A DNA stretch of 64,000 nt from Imbricaverruca yamaguchii (lineage: Eukaryota > Arthropoda > Thecostraca > Neoverrucidae), in NCBI GenBank assembly GCA_034440575.1, contig JAOTOL010001656.1, positions 1,621,001 through 1,685,000 of the forward strand, written 5' to 3'. The notes under the pieces were generated by a model that was not told where the DNA came from, made no database searches, and worked only from the letters and a program-made list of their open reading frames with translations. Both the position numbers and the translations under genes were made by a program. Numbering within the stretch: position 1 is the first letter of the stretch; each line of letters starts with the position of its first letter. Shown piece after piece: positions 22,747 to 34,284 of this stretch.

Positions 22747-22836
22747 CCCACTCTCCTCTATAGCATCACACATGCAACCCACTCTCATATATAGCATCAC
22801 ACATGTAACCCACTCTCATATATAGCATCACACAAG
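22747..22836. repeat. 31-bp tandem repeat, 3 copies
   Basis: CCCACTCTCATATATAGCAT then CACACATGTAA repeats at 31-base spacing. The first unit is slightly diverged (CTCCTCTATAG). Confidence 0.9.
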
Positions 22837-22915
22837 AATACCGCTCATGACAGATCACTGACACTTCTATACAGAGGTGACGAGTTGATTGTTAAGCAGA
22901 ACGGCTACCTTACTT

Positions 22916-23090
22916 GCTTATTGGGTGATTCACGACGCAGTTTATGCACATTTACAGCTAATGGCGCCGTCCAAACTGTTTCGCCGGTGAGCCGCGGAAC
23001 CGGGAAATGTTCCGAGCAGTGCGAATGTTGAATCCGGAACCATTGGTAGCCAGAGCTCAACACCTTAACCACTCGGCCATTTCCATCCCT
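22916..23090 (-). mobile_element. tRNA-derived SINE, family 1, full-length with target duplication
   Basis: Read on the minus strand, the 175-bp unit starts with a tRNA Leu/Ser-like head (ATGGCCGAGTGGTTAAGGTG as box A region, GGATTCAACATTC at the box B position). The body includes GCTGTAAATGTGCATAAACT and it ends near CACCCAATAAG. Flanks GGCTACCTTACTT (22,903-22,915) and GGCTACCTTCCTT (23,091-23,103) match at 12 of 13 bases. A second copy lies at 56,150-56,322. Mobilisation by a resident LINE is inferred. Confidence 0.8.
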
Positions 23091-23103
23091 GGCTACCTTC
23101 CTT

Positions 23104-25020
23104 CAAAATCGCTCTCCTGCTCTGATTGTACACCCTACTTTTGCTGCCACGTAGATCACTCCTAAGCTACACCAGGTGACCGACATTAGCTTAATCAGGA
23201 AACCAGCATATTCGATATACAAACCATTAATGGGCAGCACATCATCAATACTGAAGTCGGACTTCCGAAATTCACCCGTGTAAGCACTACATCTCTTCGA
23301 TCGCTTAATAAGAAGCGAATATGGCCGTTCCAGCACAGCACGAGGAGCCCGACCACTGCCAAATCCGCGGCCTGGCTCACAAAGCGTTGTGCAGGGACGC
23401 TACGAATTATCTCAAAATGCGAGTAGAATAATTTCACAAGGTGAAGTGAAAAGATGGGTTGTGCCGGTTCTAAAACTCCCATGTGTATACATTTGATGGG
23501 CACCATAGCTGTGACCATGTGGCCATGCCTATGCGACAACCAATTCAATTCGAAGGCTTATATTGAAAGCTACACGAGTAACATAAGCCAATATATGCAA
23601 GTAACGATACCACACGGAATGAACCGTGTATACAATGCATACAGAAGATGGCATGGAGTCCTTTTATGTGGCTGGAAAGGCGGGAATAGGGCAATGGGGA
23701 GAATACATCCAGCATTATTGAGAAACCGGGGATACATTTATTCCCGCACCGTTTCGGGGAGTAGGGGGGATGACGATGCCCTCCAATGTTTTTCATCAAA
23801 CAAATCGATCAATTCATGCATCCAACCAACTAAAGGCTTTGGAAAACCGAAATCTGTCCTTCGAAATTTGGACTCGTCCCTCTCAATTTCTACAGCAGGA
23901 CTGCAGCCATGGGTGGGACTCTGATCAAGGGAAAACTCGTATGTCACGTCAGATCCCGTAGGATGGAAACAGATTACAAACGTTACCTTGTATCAATCTG
24001 ATAAAAAAAAATTGGTGTTGTTTGCATATGTCAACCCACCTTTTCACTGATGGTGTGTTCCAGAAGGCACCCAGACATTCCAGAAGACGATCATCTTTGG
24101 GAGATGTGTACCTAGCAGGCGGCAATGAGATCGATGCGAGCCGTCTCTGCTCGTGCTATTATAGTACACCCATGCAGCAAATCGTGCCCTTCAGTGTTAT
24201 CTACCTTTGTGGATGCTAACGGCACACCGTTGAACTTACGCTGCCAAGACCGCCATCCACAGCAAAAGCAAGAACAAAGGTATTCTACTACTGGAAGCCA
24301 GGGAGACGATATAAATGCATACAAAATTTGCCGAACTTGGTGAAATATTTTGGTCCAACAGCAAGTTAAGATCTGTTATGATTTCGTAGGTTGTGCATGT
24401 TGGTCTGGTTGCATTTTCTTCCAAAATTGGTAGATACATCATCAAACTTGGAGAGGGAAAAATTGAGCAGGCTGTATCTCAATGGAAATGAGTGAAAATG
24501 GAACAGACATTTTGAACTAAATGAACACATCCATACCACGCACTGCATACACCAACACAAACACATAAGCGGAGGACTATTTCCGCAGAGGGGTTCCACC
24601 GACTCATCCAATTTTAAGGCGGTTGACAATTGTGCCCCGGGTGGGCGCTTCCACCTTCGGCTTCAAATTCCGGTTGGAACACCAATAGGATATCCTGTAG
24701 GATCTCAGGATCAGATATCGATGCACAGCACAGTGCATCCTAATGATATCCTGTAGGTGCACCCTTCGTCAATCAACGTCGGCGCATCTCCGGCCAGGGC
24801 GGAGGGGGAATCAGGGAAACGAGCCCCCCCCCCAGTTAACACTACGATCATGCATAAACAAAGACGACAAAACGAGGGCAGCAAAACGCTTTCTAATTCA
24901 CCCATCCACCTCCCACTACGAAAGTTATACGCTACACATCACACCTTGCTAGGCCTTCGGTTACCACTCCATAATACTCAAATTCCCCTTCGCCAGACTA
25001 TCGCGACCAGAGCCACGAAG
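23104..25020. other. No supportable feature
   Basis: Nearly 2 kb of unique-looking sequence with many short frames and no domain, repeat array or RNA gene recognised. A GATATCCTGTAGG phrase recurs at about 24,690 and 24,747. Confidence 0.5.
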
Positions 25021-25335
25021 CAAAAGTGCAGTGGTCGCTTCGCGGCGAGCATAACGCCGAGCATAACACCGACAGGACCCGGCCCCTCCCCGCTCGCGTC
25101 CCCTCCCCTCTCACGCACACATCTGGCGCAGGAAACGGCCGGGTTCCGGCGCCTGGGGCGCAGCCAGGGCAAGACGGCTGGCAAAAAGTGCCGCGCGCGC
25201 CGGATGGAAATAGTGTGGTGCGGGGCTATTTCCCGGCCGGCCTGCTCTCTGACAACACACGAAGCGCACGTAACATTCCCTCCCGCCGTACCGCACAGCA
25301 CCTCCACAGCAGCACCACCAGGCGCACATGGATGC
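25021..25335. other. GC/CpG-rich island
   Basis: CpG-dense, including a GCGCGCGC word near 25,193. Overlapping frames on both strands have no domain. Confidence 0.4.
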
Positions 25336-25857
25336 AGCGTAGTACAGCAGACGACTGCAGGTGCAAAATAATAATGGCGGTGGAAATTGTTCCCCTCAAA
25401 GAACACAATTGATGTCTATTGGATTGGACTGCTAATTGGAGCAGACGTTAAACCGAGCGACTACAAGCGACATAATCAAAGTCGTGTGGAGGTAGGCCAA
25501 CACTGTCTTTGTGAAGTAAAAAAATAGACACGTCCGCACGGCTGGCACAGTCCGTCCAAAATTCGATGAGGTGAGGTACATGGTAGTTCTCACACCTGCG
25601 CAAGAATGCCAGTCATCCCAAATAAATTCCGTGTTTTCCGTGCTATATTCCTTGGCCAAAGCAGTATTTCTATTCGAAAGAAGAGGTGACAAGCAAGCCA
25701 AAAGCGAGAATCAAACCGAATTAAATAAAAACGGAAAAGGGCAGCAAACAAAAGTGGAGGCAGTAAATGCAAAAAACAGCCCGTCTAAATTCAGCACAAT
25801 AGGATCAAGCACCACCTTCGCCCTTCGAATTGGGTTTGCGTACACACGACTAAACGC
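25336..25857. other. No supportable feature
   Basis: AT-leaning unique sequence. Confidence 0.45.
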
Positions 25858-26235
25858 AGCGTGCCGGCGTGCCGGCGGCGCGGGAGCTGTTGGAGGCGGC
25901 GGCCACCAGGGGCCAGGTCGGGCGGCGGCGCCGTCGCTGCCGCCACGGCCGCCGGAAGTGCCCACCGCAGGCACGGCGGACGCGTTCGTTGACTGCGCCG
26001 GTGGGAGTCGGACAGCGGCTCCCACCATCGGTTCACATGGCCGACGCGGCCGATTTCCGGCGCCGAACGGCGATTCCCGGCAGCGCAGTCGACCGGCGTT
26101 CACCGCCCGCTTCAACCTCGTCGCACACAAACTCGTGCGCACCGACCCTCGGCTGCTTCGTGCGAACAATGGCCGCCACACTATCCAGGGCGCGCTGGGC
26201 GCGCGCGGCTTGACCAAGGCCGAGGTGTCCTGGCA
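25858..26235. other. GC/CpG-rich island
   Basis: CpG-dense with GCCGCC words. The 250-codon plus frame and 177-codon minus frame cross the same bases, so neither is supported as a gene. Confidence 0.45.
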
Positions 26236-26254
26236 CAACGGCACGCACCATTAC

Positions 26255-26432
26255 GGGCGGATTCAAAATGGGATAGGGGGTATGCGCCCCCAGAGGAAAG
26301 GCAATGTGCCCCCGAGTGGATAAATATGCCCCTCTAGCGTTCTTCACGCTAGAGGGCACCCACCCGCCAACTCTCCACAATCATTGACGCCCGTCAGAAA
26401 AAATGAGCCGAGCTAAATTTCTGGACCCGCCC
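26255..26432. mobile_element. Palindromic hAT-like MITE
   Basis: The left end GGGCGGATTCAAAAT and the right end (inverse GGGCGGGTCCAGAAAT) form imperfect inverted ends. The interior has a strong hairpin GCCCCTCTAGCG...CGCTAGAGGGC around 26,329-26,358. The terminus type matches 3,780 and 61,541. No clean 8-bp duplication was found. Confidence 0.5.
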
Positions 26433-26544
26433 TTGCGCACGACGTCACCTAGGCGGTATCGGTCTACGGCGTCACCATTCAAAGGAGCTTCAGCTAGGCA
26501 TCCTCCAGGGACTTTTAAGTGCCCTCCCCCCAGAAATGGTTGTT

Positions 26545-26700
26545 CGTTGGTTGGTTGTTGGTTTTACGACACATCGACCGAGCCATGTAGCGTCGCCGAT
26601 CTCTCACGCTGATTGGTCCCGGGCGAAGAGTAGTGACAGGTGAGACTCGAACCCACAGCCTTTCGAGCACCTCAGCCCTAGACTACTCATCCCCCCAGAA
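26545..26700 (-). mobile_element. tRNA SINE family 2 with a mini-hairpin-like 3' tail
   Basis: On the minus strand the unit begins with a tRNA-like head (TGTGGGTTCGAGTCTCACCT at 26,638-26,657). It ends with CGACGCTACATGGCTCGGTC then GATGTGTCGTAAAACCAACAACCAACC. The terminal part parallels the mini-hairpin retroposon in layout: an outer stem of CGACGC type, an inner stem GGCTCGGTC, and an AACC tail. This suggests the mini element is, or shares, the 3' module of a SINE. Confidence 0.5.
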
Positions 26701-26997
26701 ATGGTGCCCCCAGGCGAGTGCACTCCTCATGAAAACCCCTGGATTCGCCACTGGTGTGTATCGAACGCAAGAGCTTCGTGCCCAGACAAGAGATGACCAA
26801 TCTCGTATTCACGTAAGCGTAAAGTACGCTACTGCTTTATCGATCGCGGCGAAGTTTCCACGAAACACGCATTTGTGCCCGGATTGGAAAAAAAAGTACG
26901 CTCACTGGATTGATGAAAGGATACATTCTGACATATTCGTGGTAAGCCGATGTAGGTTCCAGTTCCAGGGAGGCTGCGGCGTGTCATGTTCTGGTTG

Positions 26998-27051
26998 GTT
27001 AGTATAGCATGGGGCGCATCGACTGCGCCCGTTACAACGCGCCCATAACCT
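26998..27051 (-). mobile_element. Mini-hairpin retroposon, divergent copy
   Basis: The plus strand reads GGTTGGTTAGTATAGCATGG then GGCGCATCGACTGCGCCCGT and ACGCGCCCATAACC. It keeps the tail and outer GGGCGC/GCGCCC stem while the inner stem is altered. No target duplication was recognised. Confidence 0.55.
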
Positions 27052-29757
27052 CGTCAGCCAAACAATGAAATGTAAACCACGGCCAGCCCGTGTGACGAAT
27101 TACATGTCAGTGGATCGAATCGCTCCAGTGCGATACTACCCAACGGCCATCCGGATGCTGCCACATATCACAAATGCAACAGTGAGTTAATGAGGAGCAT
27201 ACATCACAGGAAACGTTATATCCGACAAGAGTCAGAAAAGTTGTCTCGATTGAACAATGGAAGATGCGCCCCCATATACTTCCCGAGAGGAAAGAGTATC
27301 ACGTTCAAAGTGCCGTCTTCGCTTATGGGCAGGTGAGTCGGCGACAGGGAATCAATACACACCGAGCTGACAGCGGGCCGTCATGCTCCAACTGGGCTGC
27401 GTAGTGCTGAAACAGGCTGAGATGTGGTCGGTAACGGTGTCTGGGCAGCACTGAAGACACCGTTACCGACGGCACACTGGAGGCATTACCGGCACTGCGC
27501 AAAATTTGTCCGCTAAGTGGAACCACACCACAGTTCGGCTGGTGGAAGAGGAAAAGAGGAAAAATCATTTCCGACTCGGTTGATTCGCCGCAAAACCAAA
27601 ATAACCCATGCTGAAGTTTTGCACGGGACAAATCAAGTTCAGATCGAGTCTGCTATATGAAGTTCTCCCACGATTCCTTCGCACATTTTAATTGCACGTT
27701 TTGAAGCATTCACACAGGACGCGAACACATCGGATTCCCTCGGCGCGCAATTAATTTAAAAACAAACAATTTTAAGCATTGCGCCTTACCATATTTTCAA
27801 GGATTCTGTCCACATACCGATCGTAGGGAAGCTGCGACCAAGGCGAGGCCTACCCTTTGAGTCCATCCCCACATAATGAAGCCAGACACACAATGCAATG
27901 AAGCGGTGAGGGAGTCCACGGGCTTTCTAAAAGACTAGTAAAATTATTGCGAAAATCCCCACGCGTTACATTGACCGTATCCCACCGAAATGTTCACAAA
28001 CAAAAAGCCTCTCTTATTGACATGAAACTCGCTACTCGATTTTTCCAGGAGTCATACGCACCAGTCTACACAGTCCATTGTCACAGATCTGCTCAATCCC
28101 CGCGCATAAACAGACGATATGGGTCGGCCACCAAGAATGGAACCAGCTCTCCCCAAAATCGCATTCAACTGAATTGGTAATTCAACTGCTCCACCACCGA
28201 CCCCAAATTCCTGCCGCCAGTACACACACAAGGACGGTAGAGACGCAAAATTGTCGAACCGGCGGGCCACCTAGAGCTGCAGGATTACACTAAGCGCAAG
28301 ACTCGCAGAAACTGTGGACTGGCACGCTGCCTCACCGGCAAACCTGCCAGCTGCAATGCAATAAAGGTGCAAAATCGTTAGTCAGCAGAACCCGCCAGCA
28401 TTCAGTCTAAGCGAGGGATACACCAGTGTTACTTGTAAGTAGTGTGGGCGTGAGGAGATCGGGGGGAGGAGGGGATAAGCGGATGCTTTGATTTAAAGGG
28501 CATGAATACCGTGCATGGAGTGAGGAAAAGGTGGCGTGGCAAGTATCTTGGTGGAGCGGCGCCCCAATGATTCGGAAAGCCAGCATTGCATACTTACCGC
28601 CCCACCAGTTCCAAAGCTGGAAATTCATCACTGATGAAAGGCATTGGGCGTGAAAGGGCTCATGCGTATTTTTATAAATACACGATCGGTATATTAACGG
28701 GCTCTACCTATTGGTATCGAATAGAGCAGGTAATCTACACTAATCTATATCAGGCGTAGAAACAATGGAAACAAGAAGAGGGGCAGCGGCCCCCACCTCA
28801 TTCTTTGCGATACCAAAACGATTAACCGTTAGGAATTCCATGCAAATAATTAATTAGAATGGATATTGCACAGTTCAGCATCGGTGAAGCAACTCACCTT
28901 ACAAAAGTATACCAAACGCGACCCGTACTATTTGGCGGAGTTAACTTTGTTTTGCTTGTAATGCTAGGTGGGGAAAATTTGATATTGCCAATCCAACAGT
29001 CAGATCGCGTCTAAATATTCAGAGATCCGACAGAAAAAATCGCCTCCTTACATTTCGAGCAATATTTTACATTTGATGACATATTTGGCGTTGATTCTTA
29101 CTAGCTTTGAATAGCGCCCATTCAATTCATCCCTGCAGTTAAACGAACAATGCAAGTTGTCTTTCATCCCCCGTCACGTCTGTTTCCGTGGTACCTCCAG
29201 ATGACGAGGGGCGCAACTGTGCCGTAACAAGTAGCCAATGGGAAAATCGGCTGTGAACAAGCCTCCAAATAAAGGAGAGTGCCACCGTATGATAAATTAA
29301 TCAGGGACAAAGACTCTACTGTCTCTGCATGTTCTATTTTATTTCAAGGGGAATACCCCACCGATTTATGAAATTATAGGGAAGGCCGGAGATGTGTTTA
29401 TTGGTGTATTATGTTTATGTAGATACAAATATGCTTCTATAGGAAATCCGAATCGTGCATGAGTTCATCCGGTTTGCACGAGACACACCACTGTTCAGAA
29501 GCAAATGCACCTCTCTGACAGCGGAAGCGCGACTGGTCAGGAGCTTCTCGGACAATGTGGGTGGCTGTTCTGCCACGTCCTGCTAGGGACCCCTCCAAGA
29601 GCGGGTCACGCCAAGTCGTGCCATGTACCACTATGGAGCTGCCACAAGCGAGATCGCTGAGAATACAATGCAATCACATACAATTCAACTTCTGGCGGTA
29701 TTGGTATCGGGACCTTCCGATCCGAACCCTGCCGTTTTTGGGTCAGCCGCCCCTCCG
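27052..29757. other. No supportable feature
   Basis: 2.7 kb of unique-looking sequence. An imperfect inverted phrase (CGGTAACGGTGTCTGGGCAG against CACCGTTACCGAC) lies at 27,430-27,472. No gene, array or mobile element was recognised. Confidence 0.5.
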
Positions 29758-29760
29758 GTA

Positions 29761-30206
29761 GTGATGCTGACTGCAGCGAGGCTGGACTGCAGTGCCCCTC
29801 GGCAGTGAGGCTGACTGCAGCGAGGCTGGACTGCAGTGCCCCTCGGCAGTGAGGCTGACTGCAGCGAGGCTGGACTGCAGTGCCCCTCGCCAGTGAGACT
29901 GACTGCAGCGAGGCTGGACTGCAGTTCCCCTCGGCAGTGAGGCTGACTGCAGCGAGGCTGGACTGCAGTGCCCCTCGGCAGTGAGACTGACTGCAGCGAG
30001 GCTGGACTGCAGTGCCCCTCGGCAGTGAGGCTGACTGCGGCGAGGCTGGGCTGCAGTTCCCCTCGGCAGTGAGGCTGACTGCAGCGAGGCTGGGCTGCAG
30101 TTCCCCTCGGCAGTGAGGCTGACTGCAGCGAGGCTGGACTGCAGTGCCCCTCGGCAGTGAGACTGACTGCAGCGAGGCTGGACTGCAGTGCCCCTCGGCA
30201 GTGAAG
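29761..30206. repeat. 44-bp minisatellite
   Basis: Ten units of CTCGGCAGTGAGGCTGACTG followed by CAGCGAGGCTGGACTGCAGTGCCC, with GGCTGG/GACTGG and TGCCCC/TTCCCC variants. Overlapping minus-strand frames are repeat translations. Confidence 0.97.
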
Positions 30207-30369
30207 CTGGTCCGCCACCCAGAGTCCGGGGCCCGGCAGACAAGCTCGTTGTTCGGCAGCTGGCTGCCGGCAGCCACCTCGCCGTCTAGGAGTGTGTCGG
30301 GCAGACAGAGCGCGCGCGACGCCGGAGAGGCGAGGCCAACAGCGCACCTGGCGCCATTCAGTTTGACGC

Positions 30370-30614
30370 AGAGCCCACCTGCCGCCCAGACTGCCCTGTT
30401 CGCACCCCACAGCGTCAGCCCCGGCCAGCCCAGGGAGCGGCCGAGCGGCACACACTGCCGCCACCAGTGAGAGGTCACCGGCAGGATGTCAGCAGTCCAC
30501 CTGCCGCCCAGACTGCTGTGTTCGCACCCCACAGCGTCAGCCCCGGCCAGCCGAGGGAGCGGCCGAGCGGCACACATTGCCACCACCAGTGAGAGGTCAC
30601 CGGCAGGATGTCAG
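30370..30614. repeat. 122-bp tandem repeat, left half (two units)
   Basis: Two GC-rich units (CCCACCTGCCGCCCAGACTG ... GAGAGGTCACCGGCAGGATG) at 122-base spacing. The array resumes at 31,345 after a LINE insertion, with two more units. 30,207-30,369 is GC-rich sequence without repeat structure. Confidence 0.95.
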
Positions 30615-31344
30615 TTTAGGTGTTATTCTAAGCACAAAACTGGGGGCATCAGAACAGACCAAGGAAGCCATGAAGAAGCCACTGAGAATGCTCGGGGCAA
30701 TAAATAGGAATGTATCATACATAAGTGAGGAAGTGATCAGGAAGCTTTACTGTGCATACGTCAGGCCACATTTGGAATACTGCATCCAAGCTTGGTCTCC
30801 TAGCTATGAAAAAGATTGTTGGCTTTTAGAGAGAGAGTACAAAAGAGGGCTACAAAAATGGTTAATGGCATAAGCAACCTGGCACATGAGGAAAGATTGA
30901 AGAAATTGAATATGTTTTCACTTAGATATAGAAGGCTGAGAGGAGATCTCATCGAGGTCTTTAAATTTGTCCATGGTCTGGAGAGGGGATACCTTGGGGA
31001 GATACCTTGGGGAAATGTTTGAATTTAACAGAAATGATGCAATTAGAGGTCATAAATTCAAAATTAAAGTTAACCACAGCAGAACAAGGTTAAGGCAAAC
31101 TTTCTTCACCAACAGGGTAGTAGAACACTGGAACCAACTGCCAGAAAACATCGTCAGTAGCAGCACATTGAACATCTTCAAAAACAGCATAGACAATCAT
31201 TATAAGAACAGAGGGCTTGCTTTTCAGTATTACAGGGAGGGCTCATTGACAGATTTGGTGGGCAATTGGTTCAGTGTACAGAGTGCAACCAAGAAAGGGC
31301 CCTTGTGGCTCATAGTTGCACTAATCTTTTATGTCTTTGTCTTT
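30615..31344 (+). mobile_element. 5'-truncated CR1/L2-type LINE, copy 1, inserted in the 122-bp repeat
   Basis: The 730-bp insert encodes the region just after the reverse transcriptase catalytic core and the C-terminal domain: KLYCAYVRPHLEYCIQAWSP, ERLKKLNMFSLRYRRLRGDL, IEVFKFVHGLE, FFTNRVVEHWNQLPENIVSS. It then has a short 3' UTR (AAAGGGCCCTTGTGGCTCAT) ending in ATGTCTTT repeats. Two frame breaks split the reading frame, one near 30,830 and one near 31,000. The second is caused by a local tandem duplication of ATACCTTGGGGA. ATGTCAG at 30,608-30,614 and 31,345-31,351 flanks it as a 7-bp target duplication. It is closely similar to the 3' third of the element at 61,745-63,622 and is a dead copy. 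Confidence 0.9.
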
Positions 31345-31592
31345 ATGTCAGCAGTCCGCCTGCCGCTCAGACTGCCCTGTTCGCACCCCACAGCGTCAGC
31401 CCCGGCCAGCCCAGGGAGCGGCCGAGCGGCACACACTGCCGCCACCAGTGAGAGGTCACCGGCAGGATGTCAGCAGTCCACCTGCCGCCCAGACTGCCCT
31501 GTTCGCACCCCACAGCGTCAGCCCCGGCCAGCCCAGGGAGCGGCCGAGCGGCACACACTGCCGCCACCAGTGAGAGGTCACCGGCAGGATGT
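31345..31592. repeat. 122-bp tandem repeat, right half (two units)
   Basis: Continuation of the array at 30,370-30,614. The first unit restarts at GCAGTCCGCC immediately after the LINE. Confidence 0.95.
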
Positions 31593-31984
31593 CATCTGAC
31601 GCCAGCCACGGTCACGAGCCATGCCCCGCCAAACAGACCATCACGTCACACCGTGGGTAACGATCGGCGAACCTCCGCCCACACAACACGGACACTCGGC
31701 CGCCGACACAGGGCGCTACTGCGGGCCGTCGCCAGAGGCCGGCCAGGCCACCCGGCGCCAGCACATGCCGCGCGGGTCACCGACGCCGCCGCCGATCCGG
31801 TCGACAGCCATCGGCACACCAACGTGGGAACAGTCGGCCTGGCCAGCGTGGAAATCGCCGCCGCCACGGCGAGCCGCGTCAAAAGGAAATGTCTCGTCTT
31901 GTGGGCGGCCGACCCGAGAGTGCCAGGTGCATTGTGCGCTCACGCTCCAACTTGAGCGCGAGTCGAGAGCTCACGAATGGCGCG
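31593..31984. other. GC/CpG-rich island
   Basis: CpG-dense sequence between two tandem arrays. Open frames on both strands carry no domain. Confidence 0.45.
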
Positions 31985-32300
31985 CCTCTCGACGAGTGGC
32001 GAGGCCAAGGGGATGCTGTAGTTCCTCGCCAGAGGTCCGCGCGCTGTCCGGCCGGCCAGTACCAGCACAGTCAGGCGAGGCCGAGGGGAGCAGTAGCAGG
32101 CCGCCAGAGGTCTGCGAGCCGTCCGCCGGTCAGTACCTGTCAGGCGAGGTCGAGGGGATGCCGTAGCAGGCCACCAGAGGTCTGAGCGCCGTCCGCTGGC
32201 CAGTACCTGTCAGGCGAGGTCGAGGGGACGCCGTAGCAGGCCGCCCGAGGTTTGCGCGCCGTCCGCCGACCAGGACCAGCCCTGTCAGGCGAGGCCCGTT
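31985..32300. repeat. 70-bp GC-rich minisatellite, about 4.5 units
   Basis: GTCAGGCGAGGTCGAGGGGA then CCGTAGCAGGCCACCAGAGG and TCTGAGCGCCGTCCGCTGGC recur at 70 bases in the cleanest units. The outer units are diverged. Confidence 0.9.
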
Positions 32301-34079
32301 CCAGGTGCTGTGCGCGGACTGCGGCGGGATCGGTTCGCCGACCGCCATTACCGGGAACACTTCGATGGCCGCCGGGTGCACGCCCAGTTATCTGCGCTTC
32401 ATGTTCCATTGCGGGGCGTCCATAAACTGAACTAAAGGGCAACTCAACCTCCAGGGTAGTACGTTGCTATTTAGGTGTCGACTACGGAATTCATCATAGC
32501 GCAGAAAGGTGTGCACTGAACTCAATCCTGAACACATGCTTTGCTGCCTTGGTCATTCACACCGACGGGTTCAGTTCGTGTCGCAGATATTGCGAGACAA
32601 CGAAGTATGAATTCCTTTATCCCGTATTATGGCTGCATGTCGTGTCCTGCGGCGCTTCATAGCTCTGCACGGAAATCATAAAGGAGCCCTCATCATCACC
32701 TCATCACCTTATCACGTGCCAATGGTGGCACGTGTCTGTGTGCGAGCAAATATCACACCTACATGCATTGAGAAGCTTTGCGTGCTTCACGGGCAGTTGT
32801 CTTGCACAAGACGCAAAAACAATATACCCTACTTGACCAGGGCGCGCACAACATACAAGTGCTGCGAGGACTGATGGAGCGTCCTGTCGAATGGCCTCTC
32901 GGGAACAGCAGATCGGTGCTGGGAGGAATGGCTGAGCGTCCTGGTGACCTAGCGCGGGTGACTAATGCTGCAGCTAGATCTGCGACTCGGTCAAGTCGTC
33001 CCGGAAGACTCAAGATAATTGAAAGTGTTTTTGAACTCGGAGATAATATAAAAGAGCACTGCACACAGCTAGTAAGTGCGACGTTCAAAAGATGTACGCA
33101 GGCATTGTGTATTATCTCTGATCCCGATGGAGGTTAGTTCACCAGGACTGCTGAAACAGCCCAATTCTGCATTTAGTTAATCAAAGACATCGTACTCTTC
33201 TGCAGATTACTCTTGCTTTTTCCTCCTTGAACATTAGATGGTGCCTCCTACTATTATGCAAACTAAGAACTTTCACTAAGCCCGGACTTATAATTTGCCG
33301 ATAAATTTTACTACCGTAGAAGAGAAAAGCGATTGAATTCGTATTCGCTGTCTTTAGTTTCAGCGATACACCTTTTTTTAAAGTTACTTAGTTATTTACG
33401 TTGTAGGGCGCTTCCACCAGTTTTGATCAATCACGTCCATATTTTTAAAAGAAAATGAGGGCGAAATCTCGAGTACCTAGATTTCCTTCGCCATACTTAC
33501 ATTATTTCTAGGCGGGTAAACCAAAATCCAGACCCCAAACTTTGAAATGTTGTAAATCGCTTCCGATGCAAAACAAGAACAAATAATATCGTTTCTAAGT
33601 AAGAATATGAAATATTTTGCGTCCAAACCCGTAGCTCTAAGTCATAAGTGCAAGAAGAAACACAATTTCAACTGCTCTGGACAAGGGCGAACCCAGCCAG
33701 CCAGCTTACAGGGGATCAAATGATTGAAAAAGAACTTCAAATTGTCACAAACACGTGGATCCCGCTAGCTTATCGCATGTGCTCAAGATTAAAACAATAT
33801 TTCCCAATAAATGCATTTAGTCTCCCCGAATCGTAAATAAAGGTCAATTTTCAAATAAAGAGCATCAGCGGGGGAGGGGAAGCATGGCACCGCGTTCCCG
33901 CTACACTGGATCCGCTACGGTTCCTGGACATCAGTAAATATGCTACACGATCTCGAAATACAGTTTTCATGCGACCTGGTTTACACCACATCATATACTC
34001 CTCGAATATGTCTAACACACCGTTTTGATATGGGGGGGGGGTGCGGTTGGAGCGCGTTCTCACGCACGTTCTGATCCAC
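32301..34079. other. No supportable feature
   Basis: Unique-looking sequence. The plus-strand frame ending at 33,137 (containing RLKIIESVFELGDNIKEHC) reads less like noise than most, but has no domain I recognise and no supporting splice structure. Confidence 0.4.
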
Positions 34080-34284
34080 AGGTACTGTCGAAGACAGGAG
34101 CCCAGCGCACCAGTCGTGATTGGCCAGGCCGGAGGCCAGAAGCCGGCCGCGTGCAGGCTGAGGAACGCCGCACCGCGCATTCCAACCGAGAGGAGGCGCC
34201 GCCAGCGTCACGGCACGTGGTGTCGGCATTAGCCAGCTGCAGGCACCGGTCAACCGGTACAGCGGCGTGGGTAGCACTGGCCCC
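34080..34284. other. GC-rich island abutting a minisatellite
   Basis: Moderately CpG-rich, leading directly into the 33-bp array. Confidence 0.4.

Noticed and set aside
26633..27007. Plus-strand 124-codon frame as a gene
   Set aside because: Its start lies in the tRNA-like SINE head on the opposite strand, and no domain is present.
29606..30586. 326-codon minus-strand frame
   Set aside because: It combines the 44-bp and 122-bp minisatellites. Two sister frames are equally long.
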